A DNA stretch of 64,000 bases, taken from positions 566,501-630,500 of the forward strand of contig CAUYUJ010015826.1 in NCBI GenBank assembly GCA_963575745.1, read 5' to 3'. The position numbers and the translations under genes were made by a program. Positions 30,843 through 43,426 of the stretch are shown here, piece after piece. This DNA comes from Prorocentrum cordatum. Lineage: Eukaryota; Sar; Dinophyceae; Prorocentrales; Prorocentraceae. The notes under the pieces were generated by a model. That model did no database searches. It was not told where the DNA came from and worked only from the letters and a program-made list of their open reading frames with translations. The stretch's first letter is position 1; each line of letters opens with the position of its first letter.

Positions 30843-33740
30843 GACAGCCTACCCCCCTCGGCGGATCGCCCTGAAGGGGCAGCGTGAGCTCCGTTCGAGA
30901 AGCCAGCAGGCTCAGAAGCGGTCGTTCATGTCGAGGGTGACCGTCGCGAAGGTGACGCTCAGAGGTACCACGGTAGCACGGGTGGAGTGACGAGTAGACT
31001 TCCAGGAGCCACCACCTGACCTGACCTCCCCGCCCTCCGCCTCTTCCCTCCTCCCTCTCCCTCATCCTCCGCCATCTCCGCACCCTCCTCGCCAAGACTA
31101 GGGAATTGTGGGGATGACGGCAAAATTGCCTTCAGGATGTGAGTTCCGGGAGCCTTAGTGGGTGTGAGTGGCCGGCGACGCATTTGTTTTATCAGTGTTA
31201 TGCGACGGTGTTTCTCCGTCAGTTGTATGCCCTGGGGCCCGCGCATCTTGGCGCGATGAGTTAATTCCCAGACAACCTTGTTTGGACGATGGCCTTGGTG
31301 CCAGATCCCAGGCATGCTAGCCCTCCTGTTCATGCTCCTCCCCCCTACTGGAGAATAACCCTTCAGATGGCTGCGCTTTCCCGAACATAATCATATGGAA
31401 ATGGTTCTGGCCGGTATTGGCAGTACCCTTCTTGTCCGAGTAGGGTTGGGAGTCGTCTCAATGGCGCAAAGTTTGGTATTGGCAGCCGTGCGCGGCGCAT
31501 CTTTCAACTTAGTCTAGTACATCCTTGGAGGTGAGTTGTTGCGTTCCTGGTCAATTAAGGTCCTAACGGAAAATGGGGACCTCCTTTCATGCTTCACCGC
31601 AAGCGGTTGGGCGATCCGCTTCGCCCTGTGGCGGGAAGTGCACCGCGTGGCCGAGGAGTTGGGAATGGACCAATTCAAGATTTTCATTGAAATCTTACAA
31701 CCGTGCGATGGCAGGCTCTCGTTATGCGGGCAGCAGGTGTGCTGATGAGCAGTCTCGTGCCGAGGTGGTTTTCACGAGAATGATCTTCTAGTCCTGGACC
31801 GATTGAGGCGTTCGAAAGTGTTGGTCGCTGGGATCGGCCGTGGCGTGGATTTGGAGGGTACTTCCGAAGCCAGTGGAGTAAAGCCCGCTGTTGCTCCTCT
31901 CGTCCGTGTCCCCCTCCCCTCCCTCCGCCTCCATGCTCCTGCAGGGGAGCCACAGCATGACACGTGTTGGGACTCCGAGGCCGCACGCTTCCGATGTCTT
32001 GCATGCTGGTCTGGTGCACGTGATGAGTGTGAGATTGCCCGGTACCCCTGCCCCCCCCCCCCCCCACTGGCTTCTGGGCATCGGCCCCGTTGTACGGGCT
32101 CGATCATCCTCTGCATTCGTTGTGGCGTTTGCTCGGCCACGGTTGCCATCAAGCTGAAAAGTATAAGCGTGGGGTACTTTGTGAGCAATATGAGATATCA
32201 CCCAGCAGCGCCTCCAGCATGGGAAAGAGGGGGAGCACGCTCGCGCTGGTGTTCTCCTCGGCCTGGTCAGACCCGTTGACCAGGCTATTCCTCGTTTTGG
32301 CTTTGGGCATGATGAATTCATGAACCTTGAGTTGACGAAGCGTTTGCGGTCTATCGTTGGTCGTTGCTTCTACTGACGAGGGTGCACCTATCGCTGGCGC
32401 ACTGCGCACTGCGCTGCGATCTTCTGGAACGGGTGGAACACATGATGGCGGGGTGATGTGGTGACAGTAGATGGACAATCTATTCGAACCCTTACGTATT
32501 CGAGGGATATTCTAAATCACTCCCGCGCCCCCGACATCAATGTTGATCTCAGCAAAGGCGGTGTTTTAGGGTTCGAATATTTCTGTCCACTCGCGCCGCT
32601 CCCGTCGCCACGCCATCAATATTAATTTGGGGGGGTCTGGGGGGGCATCTTGGGCCACAGGGTTCGAATATAATGTCCATGTACGGGATCGTTTTTTTGT
32701 TCGCTGTTTTTTCCGATCGGCGCGGGCCCTCGCACCCCCCCTCCCCCCCCCCCGCCTGGTGGAGTGGATCTCGGTTGTTTTGGGCGCCTCCATTCGAGCG
32801 GGTGGAGTCGTCCCTCAAAGAACCCATTGCTGCAAGCAGTCGCACTAAGCAGGGGTCCGGAGCCAGACCCCCCCCTCCTCCCCTCTTCGCTCAATGTCGA
32901 AACGCCGAATAAGAAACGCTCACCACTGCACTGTAATGCTCTGGGACGGGTGGAGCACATGATGGCGGGGTGATGTGTCAGGAGTTCCCGCTGACCCATC
33001 CGCAACCACGGCCCACACTGCCTCTCGGGGCCTCGACCTCTGCACTCTGTCCGGGTCTGCTCCGGGTCAATGCGCCGCTTGGAGAAGGGGCACGCTCCTT
33101 GCCTGAGTCCAGATTCGAATCAAAAACAGTGTCCCTCCCTTTCATCCGCCTCATCCTCTCTTCCGCTGCCTCCCCCCCCTCCTTGCCCGAGTCCCAGAAT
33201 CGAGTCAACGCTTCCCATCCTTGTCATCCGCCTCATCCTCTCTTGCGCTGCCTCCCTCCCTTTCATCCGCCTCCTCTTCGTTCCTTCTCCATCTCTTCCG
33301 CTTCCTCCCCCAGGCGTGGGGCAGGGTTCGGCTTCGTGTGTGGAGCGGGGCAGCCGTGTGAGGACGCGCCGACCAACATGTTCCCTGCAAGCATCAGTAC
33401 TGGGGAGCCCAGCCGCTTTGCGATTGGAGGTCCGTCTGGGGTCGTCACTTGCCTCCCGCCCGCCCCCCCTCCGCGGCCTTTGTTCAGGAGCGGCGGCGGC
33501 GCGGGGCGCGCGGCGCCGCCGGACGCTGAAGCGCTTGTGGCAGAAAGCCGTCCTGCTTCACCTCTTTCCTGCGCAGCTTGAGATCATCTTGAGGATCGAG
33601 AGGCCCATAGCCATGAGAAGAAGGCCCGAACGATGGCGCAGCTCAAGCAACAGCTGTTTCACGTGTGCTGTGTGCTTTGGGGATCTAGCGAGCACACGTG
33701 GGAGGCTCTAGGGCCAACTAGAGCCACCATGGGGCCTTCA
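30843..33740. other. No confident gene
   Basis: Open frames on both strands here lack domains that I recognise. GGGTGGA-CACATGATGGCGGG (followed by GTGATGTG) occurs twice (about 32430 and 32945), so part of the stretch is duplicated. TCATCCGCCTCATCCTCTCT recurs near 33140 and 33225. Confidence 0.35.
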
Positions 33741-35430
33741 TCCCGGAAAGGGCATGTGCCCAGGGTTTTCGTTAAGTCTGTAAGTTGTCCCCAGTACCAT
33801 GTTCGAAGAGGGCCGACGGATTTCCGCTCGAATAAACACAAGGTAAAGTCGCATGCTTGGTCGAGAAAGTGTACTTTCGCAAATATCGGGGTGCGGAAGC
33901 CCCAGCAGGCTTCGGGGGACACCCCTGGACGCCCCAGGATGCTATAGGAGGGCGGGCCAAGAAAAAGTTAGGAAGGATCGTAGCCCAGGGAGGGCGGCCC
34001 CAGTGTCATGTGCAAGGGAACGGTAATACGTATGTTATATAAGTGTCATATCTCCGCATGTTCACACAAGTGTTTTGTTGTTGATTCAGTCTACGTGTCT
34101 TTACATGGGTTCCTTTCGTCCGTGGGCCGAAGGCATCTTGTTTTACGTGCGTTGGTGTCGCCCGTGAGCTGACGCCACGTGCTTTTACATGTGTGATTTT
34201 TGTTTGTGAGCTCAAACCATGATGTGGTTTAACAGGGGTTAATGTCGCCCGTGAGCCAGAACCATGTGTTTCTATATGGATGCTCTTCTCCTGTGAGCAA
34301 CAATATGAGGATGTCTCTCGAGAGGGCTTCGTTCGTGAGTGAAGTGCGGGGAAATCTCGAGCGAAGCCCCCGCCCCTATGGAGATCAGGGAGAGGAGGAG
34401 GAGGAGGAGGAGGAGGAGGAGGAGGAGGAGGAGGAGGAGTTGAAGTCATGGGTGTAGGAGGGGCTGAAGCCGCGGATCCACCGGAGAAGACTTGCAGAGC
34501 AGGGTGGGCCGTCCCCTGGCTTGTCTCTTAGCGCGTTCCGTGGCACGTCCCCTTGGCGCGTTCCTTGGCACGTCTCTTGGCTTGCGCGTCCCCCGGCACG
34601 TCTGCGGCGCGTCGTCCCCTGACACGTCCTGTGGCGCACTCCATGGCACGTCCCTTGGCTCGATCCCTGGTGTGTCCCCTGGCACTTCTCCCTTGGCGCG
34701 TCCCCTGGTGCGTCCACTACCACGGCCCCTGGCGCGTCTCCCGTGTCTCGTCCCCTGGCTCGTCCCCCGTGTCACGTCTACCACGTCCCCTGGGCACGTT
34801 CTCGGGTATGTCCCCTGACGCTTCTCCCCTGGCTCGTCTACGACGCGCTCCCTGGCTGGTTCTCTTGCGCTTCCCCTGCTCGTTCTGTGGCGCGTCCCTT
34901 GCCACGTCCCCTGGCGCGTCCCTTCGCACGTCCACTGGTACGTCCCCTCGTATTGCGATCCCTGGCTTGCTGCCTGGCACGCGCTCTGGTAGGTCCCAAG
35001 GCTGTTCCTCGACACGTCCATGGTGCGTCCCATGATGCGTCCCCTGGCGCGCGCCCCTGGCACATCCCCTGGTGCGTCCATGCGCCCAGCTCCACCTGCA
35101 GTTCTCGTCCCCTGTCGGAACTGATCAGGATCGTGAGCTCGAGTTGGCTGAGCCACCCGCACGTTTCGACCACAACCAGCTTTGGGCGAACCATGCGTTC
35201 GGGCAGCTCCAGCCCAAACTTCACATCAGTTCGGTCAGGATACGGACGCCAAGGACGACTGGATCCACAGCGCAGGAGAGTACAGCAAGGTATGGAACAG
35301 CACAGTTCAGCACTGCTTCGCACAGCGCAGCGCAGAGCAGCACAGCCCCTTGCACGGTGTCCTCACAGTGGATATCATCAGCATTGGCATTGCCCATTGC
35401 CCAAGTTAAGGCAGATCTCTCTCTCTCTAC

Positions 35431-35477
<47 letters not shown>

Positions 35478-35501
35478 TCCAAATTCGTGGGTCGATCATG
35501 T
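33741..35501 (+). mobile_element. E2 element, copy 2 (1.76 kb)
   Basis: The left end is TCCCGGAAAGGGCATGTG and the right end is GTGGGTCGATCATGT, the same ends that bound the insertion in the LINE. Inside are an approximately 50-bp repeat (34050-34300), the GAGGATGTCTC motif (34308), a GAG tract (34392-34440), a GGCACGTCCCCTGGCGCGTC decamer array (34505-35090), a TTCACATCAGTTCGGTCAGG unit, and (TA)n (35437-35472). The decamer array and the following unit are shared with 5906-6800. Confidence 0.7.
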
Positions 35502-35839
35502 TCGGAAATTTTGGAGCCACGCTGAAGGGCATCTTGAGCCAATGCTTGCCATCGCTCTTGGAGGTCATCTTGGGCTTCGTACTGCCATGGTTTGGCCCTC
35601 TGGAGTCATCTTTGTCGCTCCAACTGGTCGCGACCCCCCCTCTGCCCAGACCCCACGGGACTTCCTATACTCCGGTGGGATTTGCTAGCGTCATCAATTT
35701 TATCAGATCAGACGGGGTAGAAGAAGGTGCAGGCGTCGAAGGAGGTGAAGAGCGCGGTGCTTCGCATTCACAGCCTTGGAAGGGCCGGCTCGCGCGAGCG
35801 TTTCGAGTTTGCGGAGCTAGCGACGAGGCGATCGCTGCG

Positions 35840-36620
35840 GCAGTGCAGTCGCAGTGCCCAGCGTGCCACGAGATGAACAGGGCTCAAGAAGGTGAAGGAG
35901 CTCAGAGAGCAGATCGCGATCGACCTGTTCACGGTGCGCACGAATTCGGGCACAGCACTGGAGATGCTCAACGTCGTGGACGTCAAGGCGAGCTTCCGTG
36001 TGGTTGCGCCCATCGCACCCTGGCGTCGTGGCGCAGGCGCTGGAGGTGGTCTGGTTCAGCTGGGCCAGTGTGCCTAACTCGCTGGCGTGCGACAACTGCG
36101 GCGAGTTCTACAAGGAAGTGTTCAGGCTGCTGGAGGGCGGCGGCGTTCAGGTTTGGTTCGCGGCGGTGGAGGCGCCGTGGTAGAACGGAATGCGCGAGCG
36201 TGCTGGAGGCGAATGGAAGGCGCCTAGGGGGGCCAGTGCCACGGAGGCGGAGATCGAGACCGAGCTGGCGGCGACAGCTGCCGCCGTGACATCACCTGGG
36301 CCAAGAACCAGCGGATCAACGAGTCCGGCTTTTCGCCGGCACAGCTCGCGCTGGGGCGGTCGCAGCAGCTGCCGCGGGGGCTACTCAGGAGCGCGGGCGC
36401 TCGCAGATCGCGGCGTACGACGCAGTGGCGCGGCGGACAACGGCCCATGCAAGACGAAGCGCCTGCAGGTCTACAGCGCGGCGAAAGCGGCGCTGGAGAA
36501 ACTGGGCACCAGCAAGCGACTGCGTCGAGCCCTGGTTGCTCGCGGTCGCTGGATGCCGCCCAGCACGAACGCGAAGCTCGACGACGTCGTGCATCTTGCA
36601 CTCCAGTACCTGATGCGTAA
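35840..36620 (+). pseudogene. Copia integrase remnant
   Basis: CPACHEMN (about 35855) recalls the pre-integrase Cys/His motif. Then, changing frame, come EQIAIDLFTV (first catalytic Asp), LNVVDVKASFRVV, VAQALEVVWFSWAS, ACDNCGEFYKEVF (second Asp) and VWFAAVEAPW. A TAG at 36181-36183 follows where Gln is expected, then NGMRERAGGEWK (Glu) and WAKNQRINESGFSPAQLALG. All D,D,E landmarks are visible but spread over three frames, so no functional integrase can be made. Confidence 0.8.
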
Positions 36621-36812
36621 CCGTTTCAAGAGCGAAGGCGTGGTTACATTCCGACTTGTTAAAAATGCGCATCGACTGCCGGCTGTCGCTTACGCCAGCA
36701 GTTGTACCTTGGTTTATTATGACAATGCGACGTCAAACCAGGGCTTCACTACTACAAGTCGGATGGCACTAGCCTCGACGTTTGCACAATCACTGGGCCC
36801 ACGCACGCACGA

Positions 36813-37400
36813 GTGACGCAGTGTCTGAAGTCATCCAGACCTATGGCTGACTTCGACGAGGACCTTTCGAAATTCGAGGAGACCGCGGACGGTCCTGCCC
36901 CTGGTGGAGACACTCAAACGGTGGAAACGCTTACTGGGGAGCCTCCTCCGCCCGCGCGGCGTTCACCTCCGACTCAAGAAGAATCAGTGGACGAAGCCTG
37001 GCACGCAAAGCTGCGTGACGAGCGAGAGCTTCTTGAGACCGCTCTCCCAGGACCATTGCGCGCGGCGCCGGCGACGATGATCTCAGACCCGCCGGTCTTG
37101 ATCGCAGTTGCTAGTAGCGATCCAGGCACCCGACACCGCGGAGACGCGCAGTACCACAATGAAGACGCGCACCACCATCATTCAGAATTACGAAGATGAC
37201 TACACTCTTGACAGTGACACCCATGGCCAATACATAGAATTGCCTTCCACATCTGATGTGGCCAAGGTAGCGCTCCCGCTACAGCAGCGCCATCTTCTAC
37301 GTGACAATAGCATCATCCCCATGCGGATACATGGCCTCAGCAGCCGCCAAACGTGCGGCAATAGTAAAGGAAGACGACTTATTCACCGAAACTGAAATTC
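36813..37400 (+). pseudogene. Copia polyprotein linker region, decayed
   Basis: Acidic, Pro-rich frame (FDEDLSKFEETADGPAPGGD) between integrase and RT, consistent with the variable linker of copia polyproteins. There is no domain to prove it. Confidence 0.45.
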
Positions 37401-37528
37401 AGGCTCATCCCGTTCAGCTAAGCAAGGTATTTTATACAGAGTTACCGATATGATTTGATACTGTGCGCTTTAAGATGACCTCCCTCACTGCTGCCTCAAA
37501 CGTCCTGACCTCGCGATAAGTCCCCATA

Positions 37529-38563
37529 TTGAAACTCGTCAAACTTGAAAAGGGAGAATGGTCAAGACAATCCGTCTACGGCTTGGCCTCCGAGGGTTTT
37601 CATGAACGCAAAGGCGAGTTCGTAACCTTCTCGGGGACAGCAGGAGGGTCGAGCCGTCGCCTGCTGGCCAGTGAAGGGGCGCGGAGTCCTGACTGTATCA
37701 TCGCGTCTTTGGACATAGACAGAGCCTTCCTGAAGGGCCTCACATACCGTGGGCTTGCTGAAGCTATTGGAGAGCTGGAACGCACGGTCTGCTTCGCCCT
37801 TCCGCCAGGCTCTGCCTCTGCACTTCGAATTCTACCTGGACTCGAGAAGTGCGACGGGGGCAAGCGCTGCCTGCTGTGCCTCAAACCAGGCGCAGGGACA
37901 AAGGACGCCCCGCGCGCCTTCTCCTTGAAGTTGTGCAGCATCACGCGCAGCTTTGGCCTGCGAGCTACGTCCTATGACGAGGAGCTCGAAACGGCGGAGA
38001 CGTTGCTGGCGGCCTAGCACGTGGACGACAAACGTGGCCGGCAAGGAGGAAACGATTGATCGCCACGTGACGCGCGTCGAGAACACGTTCGGCACATGCA
38101 GACTCAACAAACGCACTTGCGCCGCCTGCGCCACCAGATACACGAAACAACAGAAATGACGATGCAACGCTGGACCAGGACGAGTACATCCAACAATTTC
38201 GCCCAATCCAACGCCCCGACCTCGCGGGCGCGGACGCCGAGGAGAAAGCCGCGAACGCTGTCGCTGACATGTTCGTGGGCCTCCGCGGGGCTCTCGATCG
38301 CCCAAGTCTGGCTGGCGGCGTGCGTCGTTTCATTGCAGCGGGTTCCGGAACCAGCGGACATTCAGGTGCACCCGTTAAACGCAATTACGCGCAAGCTTCA
38401 AGCGCAACTTCAGGAAAATAGGTTACCCTGCTACGAAGCCCACTGGGGAACTCGATCTCCGCAGCGATTTTGTCTGCCGACGGTTGACGCGAGACGCTGG
38501 CCACGAGACGAAACGGCATGGCATCAGAGGTGCCGGCCTTCTCTGGCGTGGAATCACACGTGA
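37529..38563 (+). pseudogene. Copia reverse transcriptase remnant
   Basis: SLDIDRAFLKGLTYRGLAEA is the copia RT motif A (D.. AFLKG). PGAGTKDAPRAFSLKL matches the K.G..DAPRAF.L.L signature. After a TAG at 38014-38016 comes HVDD, the copia form of the catalytic YVDD box. A frameshift then leads to NVAGKEETIDRHVTRVENTF and, in another frame, QVWLAACVVSLQRV and LNAITRKLQ. It is dinoflagellate-type copia by its wording, and dead. Confidence 0.85.
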
Positions 38564-38699
38564 TGGAAGTCCGTCGCACATCTGATGGATGCCCGCCGCA
38601 AGTCGCACCGACTGCAGGTCGGGTCAAACTACTCCGCGGAAACGCGAGCAACACATAAACTTAGAGGACTGCTATCCGACCATCATCACGAGACACGAA

Positions 38700-39680
38700 C
38701 CTAAAGCGTGACCGCTAACACCGACGCTACTCAGTGATCTCAAGGAAATTGGCGGTCCAATCATTAAGGTTGCTCTTGCCATTTTTGCGGAGTTTGTTTT
38801 TGAGTCTCTCTCCGGTAAGAACCTTCAAACGCCTACTGCATGTATATTCGTATGCCATATGAGCTGGATTAGACACATGATGGACAAGAGTATCCCACGC
38901 AGCATGCACTTGTGTGACACGCGAGGTATGACTGCCGACAGACATGCCAACGGCAGCAAGGCGGGCACGCAATCCTTCAAGCACGAGCTGAAGACGCACA
39001 CGCCTTGCAGGGCTCTGACCTCGAATGTCGAGCCAGGCTCTCGACGGGCCGGCGGAGTGCACATGCATTGCGTGGGGGCACGCTATAACGTCGCGTTCGT
39101 CCTTTCTCTCCCCCTGTGCTCTTGCCGTCTTCATTACTCGGCGTTTTGAAGCGTGGGGGCGGGCTTGCCTGTTCGGGTCTGCTCTGATGGACCCCGCAGG
39201 CCCGTCGCTGGCACTTGGCCAGGTCGGCTACTGCTAATATTTCGTCTGCAAAATATTTGCTTCGCAGGCCCGACGATGCACTTGGCCAATTCGTTTTCGG
39301 TCAGTGCGTGGGGACGCGCTATCTATCGTAACTTTAACAAGTAGTTTGCAGATCCAACTTGGATGTTTGCAGCATTGGACGCGGTTTATTTGCGAGCCAC
39401 ACTGCACGTTTCCCGCGCTAGTGCAGCTTGGTGCACGCTACCGCTCGTCTCCTCACCCTTCGATTCTGAAGCCAGATCGGAGGGCTGGGATGTTCAAGTA
39501 GCGAGCGTAGCGCGCGTCCCTCTGGCGTCTGGCTCAAGGCGCCGGCGTCCTATATGCTTGGGCCGCTAGGTTTTCCAGCGGTTCGCTATCGCATGGGAAA
39601 CAGGATCGATCAATCATCTGGAAGATGCACCATCATATCTCTTACATCCAACCTACCATCCCATGGTCCTCATCTATTTT
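38700..39680. other. No recognised feature
   Basis: About 980 bp. GGCCCGTCGCTGGCACTTGG and GGCCCGACGATGCACTTGG (39202 and 39268) are a short duplication. No gene or domain seen. Confidence 0.35.
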
Positions 39681-39689
39681 TTCATTCCG

Positions 39690-39845
39690 TGGCAACTTGG
39701 GGCCGTCTTGGAGCAGTCTTCGGGTTTCTTGAAGCATCTCGGGAACCGTATCGAGCAAAGTGGGCTATCTTGGGCCGTCTTGGGGGTCATCCTGGGCTTT
39801 TGGAGGCCTTCTTGGAGCCGTGCTGGCGCATCTTACGCGTTCTGG
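39690..39845 (+). repeat. Decayed E1-type array
   Basis: GGGGCCGTCTTGGAGCAGTC and GGGCCGTCTTGGGGGTCATC units, similar to the E1 bodies. Confidence 0.55.
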
Positions 39846-40065
39846 CCGCTTGCGGGGCGCCCCGCCCAGGTCCAGGGCATGGGGGTCCGGGGAGGGGTCA
39901 AGACACCATTCTAGATAACAAGCCGTCTAGCTCGCTCCCGCACGCCCTCCCAACACATCAGTAAATTCCGAAACTCAGTACGTTCAGCGCTCGTCTTTAG
40001 AGGGGCGGGTTGTGGAAACCAGAACCGACCCCGTGCGCGCGACGCTCGTGCCCGAGCGTGCCAGG

Positions 40066-40175
40066 CATGCCTGGTGCACCAGATGCGCCACATGCTCCGC
40101 GTGCGCCAGGTGCGCTGCGTACTCCAGCCGCTCCAGGTGCGCCACGTTCGGGGCATGCGCAGAGCGTGTCAGGTG
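40066..40175 (+). repeat. CCAGGTGCGCC-type minisatellite
   Basis: Degenerate 11-15 bp units (CCAGATGCGCCACATGC, CCAGGTGCGCTGCGTACT). Confidence 0.6.
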
Positions 40176-40980
40176 CGTCTGCGCGCGCGACAGCACGCAT
40201 CGGGAAACACGCCGACCCCCACCATCCTTGTTGAAAACCAATGCGCATCATTGTGTCTGGTGGGCCTGCGCACAGCAGGCCATGCGCCGCGACCCCCGCC
40301 GCCTTCGTAAAAAAACCGTTTCACAGTGATCGCGGGGTGGCTGTGCATGATCCAGATTTATCCGCGAGGCGCATCTTGTTTTAATGATTGCTAAGGCCTT
40401 ACAGCCGGCGCCGCCGACCATAGAGGCCTCGGCCCTCGACGGAAATTGAAGGGAGAGGGCGCTCCCGACACGCCCTGGGAGGGTGGTATTCTGACCCGGG
40501 ACCACCCCCCGGAACCGCCCCCGAGGAACCCCCCAGACCCCCCCCCGGGACCCGGGACCCGTCCCATGGACCCCGTGCGCGAGGGGTGTCTGCAAAGCTG
40601 TGCCCGACCAAACCGCACGTATGCCCCAGGCAACCCTGACAGCGAAATTCGTGACACCTTCGTTGCGTCTTGAGTTTCCTGCGGAATATGCCGCGGGCAT
40701 CCCCGAGGACCACTTAGAGTGAATTTACGCAGTTTGGGCGCACCGGTCTGGACGCCCGTGCGCCGGAGGAGACAGTGAACGAACGCAGCCAGACACGATA
40801 GCTTGCACCACGTAGCTTGCGCCAGCTGGGTATAGGAGTCAACAGCAGTGCAGCATAGCAGTGTGCGCGGCTCTCAGGGGAACGCGGTGCGACCCCACGA
40901 CTCCATGAACGTGGGAGCGGGTATCAATCCAAATGCGGTGCGACACCACGCCTGCATGCGAATTGGTCCCCTGCGTATTT

Positions 40981-41002
40981 TTCGTGGCCACTTTGGCTCA
41001 AG
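40981..41002 (+). promoter_or_regulatory. Orphan degenerate spliced-leader sequence
   Basis: TTCGTGG, then CCACTTTGGCTCAAG, matches the 22-nt SL at 19 positions (changes at positions 2, 6 and 11). An open frame continues downstream (ATG at 41046) but shows no known domain. It is probably an old retroposed mRNA whose gene has decayed. Confidence 0.6.
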
Positions 41003-42360
41003 TGACGGGTGGAAGGAAAAAATCGACACCCCCCTACATCCTCGCATGGTGGCCCGGGGTGGCCGCGCCAAACGTGGCGGCCGCAGCCTGGCCGCGATAG
41101 CGATGATCTCATTTTGGGAGCTGCGGCTCGCCGAGGCGGCCGATTGCCTTCTGAGAGCGGCCCTCGGGGTCCGACCGAGGCCCCGCTGGGGGCCCTCTCT
41201 GGCGTCTCCTGGCCTCGCGGGCCGGGCTGGAAAACTACCCGGCTGCCGTCGCCGAGAGCTGTCCAGAGAGCGACGTGGAGCCCGAGGTTTCGATGTCTGT
41301 TCATGGGAGCCTCGGGTGGCAACATTGGAATCAGCTTTTCCTGCATGTGGACAGCGTGGGGGCCACATTTGGCCCATCCTCCTGCTCCTCCTCTCCCCTC
41401 CTGTTCCCCCTCCCCCTCATCGTTCTCCTAGCCCCCACGAATCCAGTCCAAGTCTGGTCCAAATCCGGTCCAAAGGTGTTCCAAATCTGGTCCAAATCAG
41501 GTCCAAATTGGACAGTGCCGGGGGCCACGCAGGCTCCCACGGAACGGACACCAAACGAGGTCAGCGATGAATGATCGCATGATGTATGCGCACCCGCTGG
41601 TGGACCAGCATCCGCTGGCACCCACGAGGACCCCCCCCTCACCCCCCAATCTCCCCCCCTTGGGATGGGATCAAAGGGAGGGGGCTTCCCCTCGACTCGA
41701 GAACAGCTTTGCCGAATTTCGCTGTGGATGGGCTGGTGTGTTTCGCTTTGGCTGGCGTGCTTGAGGACGAGGGCCCAAGGAAAGGAAGGGAGCGGCGACG
41801 GCCTCAGGGGAAGGAGGGGGCATGATGATGGCGGCGGCGACGTGACGGCGGCAGCGACGGCGATGGCGACGGAACAGCCCCTGTCACACGCCGACAGGGT
41901 CGGCGGATATTCTGATATGGATGGTGGCCCAACACACAGTAGGCAATATGCTGACACCCCCGCCGTCCCTGTCAAAAAACGTGCAACGTGGTCGCGGGCC
42001 TCACGAACATGATTCGAGACTTTGCCACAATGTGTACTCTGTATTGTTTTTTTGAATGGGGTGGTGGGGGGGGCGCATCGGGTTGGCTGCGCATGCTCCG
42101 AATGTGGAGGCAGAGTGCGTTTTGTATTGTGTGTTGACAGGGATGGTGGGTGGGGTGGTGGTCATGGTAACCTCATTGTTCCTGGTTGGCTGCCCGTCGC
42201 CTTGGGGAGGGGGTGTACATCAACAGGGAACAGTGATAAACCCCTCCCCGAAGGGGAAGAAGGGGGTTGGAAGAGAAGCATCCCTAGACCGCCTACGCCC
42301 AGAGGGCTGGTGGGAATATCCATTTGTCCGCCACCGACATCCACACCCTGACATCCGATG
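41003..42360. other. No confident gene; GGTCCAAATC minisatellite
   Basis: 41445-41520 contains GGTCCAAATC-type 11-12 bp tandem units. A plus-strand frame (41046-41570) follows the SL-like sequence but has no recognisable domain. Confidence 0.35.
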
Positions 42361-42361
42361 A

Positions 42362-42633
42362 TGTGGCAGCCCAGGGCGTCCCAAGCACGGGCGAGCGCAC
42401 GGCCCGCCCGAGCCCAGCTGCTCCCTCTCTCGGTGCGGGATCGCACCGTAAGCCGACTGAATCAAACCACCTGCGCGTCCACTTCCGGAGGTCCGCGCGA
42501 ACTTCTCGGATCGGCGCTGGGCCACCCTGGCGGCAGCTTCGGCGCCGCCCCTGGCGCGCTCCGCGCGCCAGAACACAGAGCGGGGTCCAGCGCCGACTCG
42601 CGTCATCTGCGCGGGCCTCCGGAGGTGTGCGGA
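42362..42633 (+). repeat. 270-bp segment duplicated at 44743-45012, containing a foldback element
   Basis: Almost identical to 44743-45012. The inner part (42485-42622) is a foldback: GGAGGTCCGCGCGAACTTCT then CGGATCGGCGCTGG, against CCAGCGCCGACTCGCGTCAT then CTGCGCGGGCCTCC. A second inner inverted pair surrounds CTGGCGCGCTCCGCGCGCCAG. Confidence 0.85.
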
Positions 42634-43426
42634 CAGGCAGTTTTCCGTTTCATGAGGAGCGCGTGTGTCACAGAGGGGTGCCACGACCTCCTGCGCAGGT
42701 TGATTGCCACGGCGGAAGAAGAGAAACTACAGTATCCTCCTCCCCTGGGCCTTCCGTTTCGCCCGGGAGTGTCCCAGACGGGTTGCGGGTCATATCGCTG
42801 CGGCTGTCTGGAGTGAATTCCCCGAGGTCTCTGGGCTAGCACTCACATCAAAGAGCTGACCTGGCCACGAAACAGCAATTGTCCGCCTGGCCGCCACCGG
42901 CATCCACACCCTGACATCCGATGATGTGATCTGTTCTGTCCGCAGCCCCGACATCTTCCCTCAGGGCCGTTTTGGCACCCGGGGTCCGCTTTGATGGGCC
43001 CGGGGGCCTTCAGAGCGGCCTCCCTCGCACTCCGTGGGTGCTGCCAGGGGCGCGAAGGACCCCCGCTTTCCCCCGCGCCCCTGGGAGGTGTCCAGCGGGG
43101 CGGTGCGACGCGCAGGTCCACAGGGAACCTCGCCCCCCCTGCGTATGGCAAAATGTCTAGGCTGGGTTGAGGGAGAAGCCCTGGGCCGTTCGAAGTGACG
43201 GGCTTCTGTTAGCTAGGTGGTGGGCAGCCGGGAAGCTCATGGAGCCCGCTTGGGGTGCTCTCGGGGCTCTCTCTTGGTGTTCTTGGGACCCTCCTGGGGC
43301 CCCTCCAGGGCTCTCCCCACCCATCCCTCAGCCACCCCTTCCATCTACCTACTGATTCTCCCCCTTGCAGTTCAGCCCTCGTGAGGCACTGGAGCCCCAG
43401 TCATACGTACTGCAGTCCAGTCCTGC
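42634..43426. other. No confident gene; short E1-like tract
   Basis: 43250-43310 has GGGGCTCTCTCTTGGTGTTC-like array units. A TGACATCCGATGATGTG duplication with 42350 is at 42912. No gene seen. Confidence 0.4.

Larger units (their letters stand above)
35840..38700 (+). mobile_element. Ty1/copia LTR retrotransposon, decayed internal region
   Basis: Gag-pre-integrase/integrase traces (35840-36420) precede reverse transcriptase (37529-38140) and a C-terminal RT/RNase H-side region (to about 38560). Integrase before RT is the copia order. Frames change repeatedly and several stops interrupt it. I could not find LTRs, a primer-binding site or target duplication; the E2 element ends 340 bp upstream. 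Confidence 0.85.

Noticed and set aside
35530-35560. CTTGAGCCAATG as a reverse-strand SL
   Set aside because: Only ten consecutive bases agree, and the remainder of the SL is absent.
35840-38700. A functional copia polyprotein
   Set aside because: Integrase and RT motifs fall in several frames with in-frame stops (for example 36181 and 38014), and no LTRs were found.
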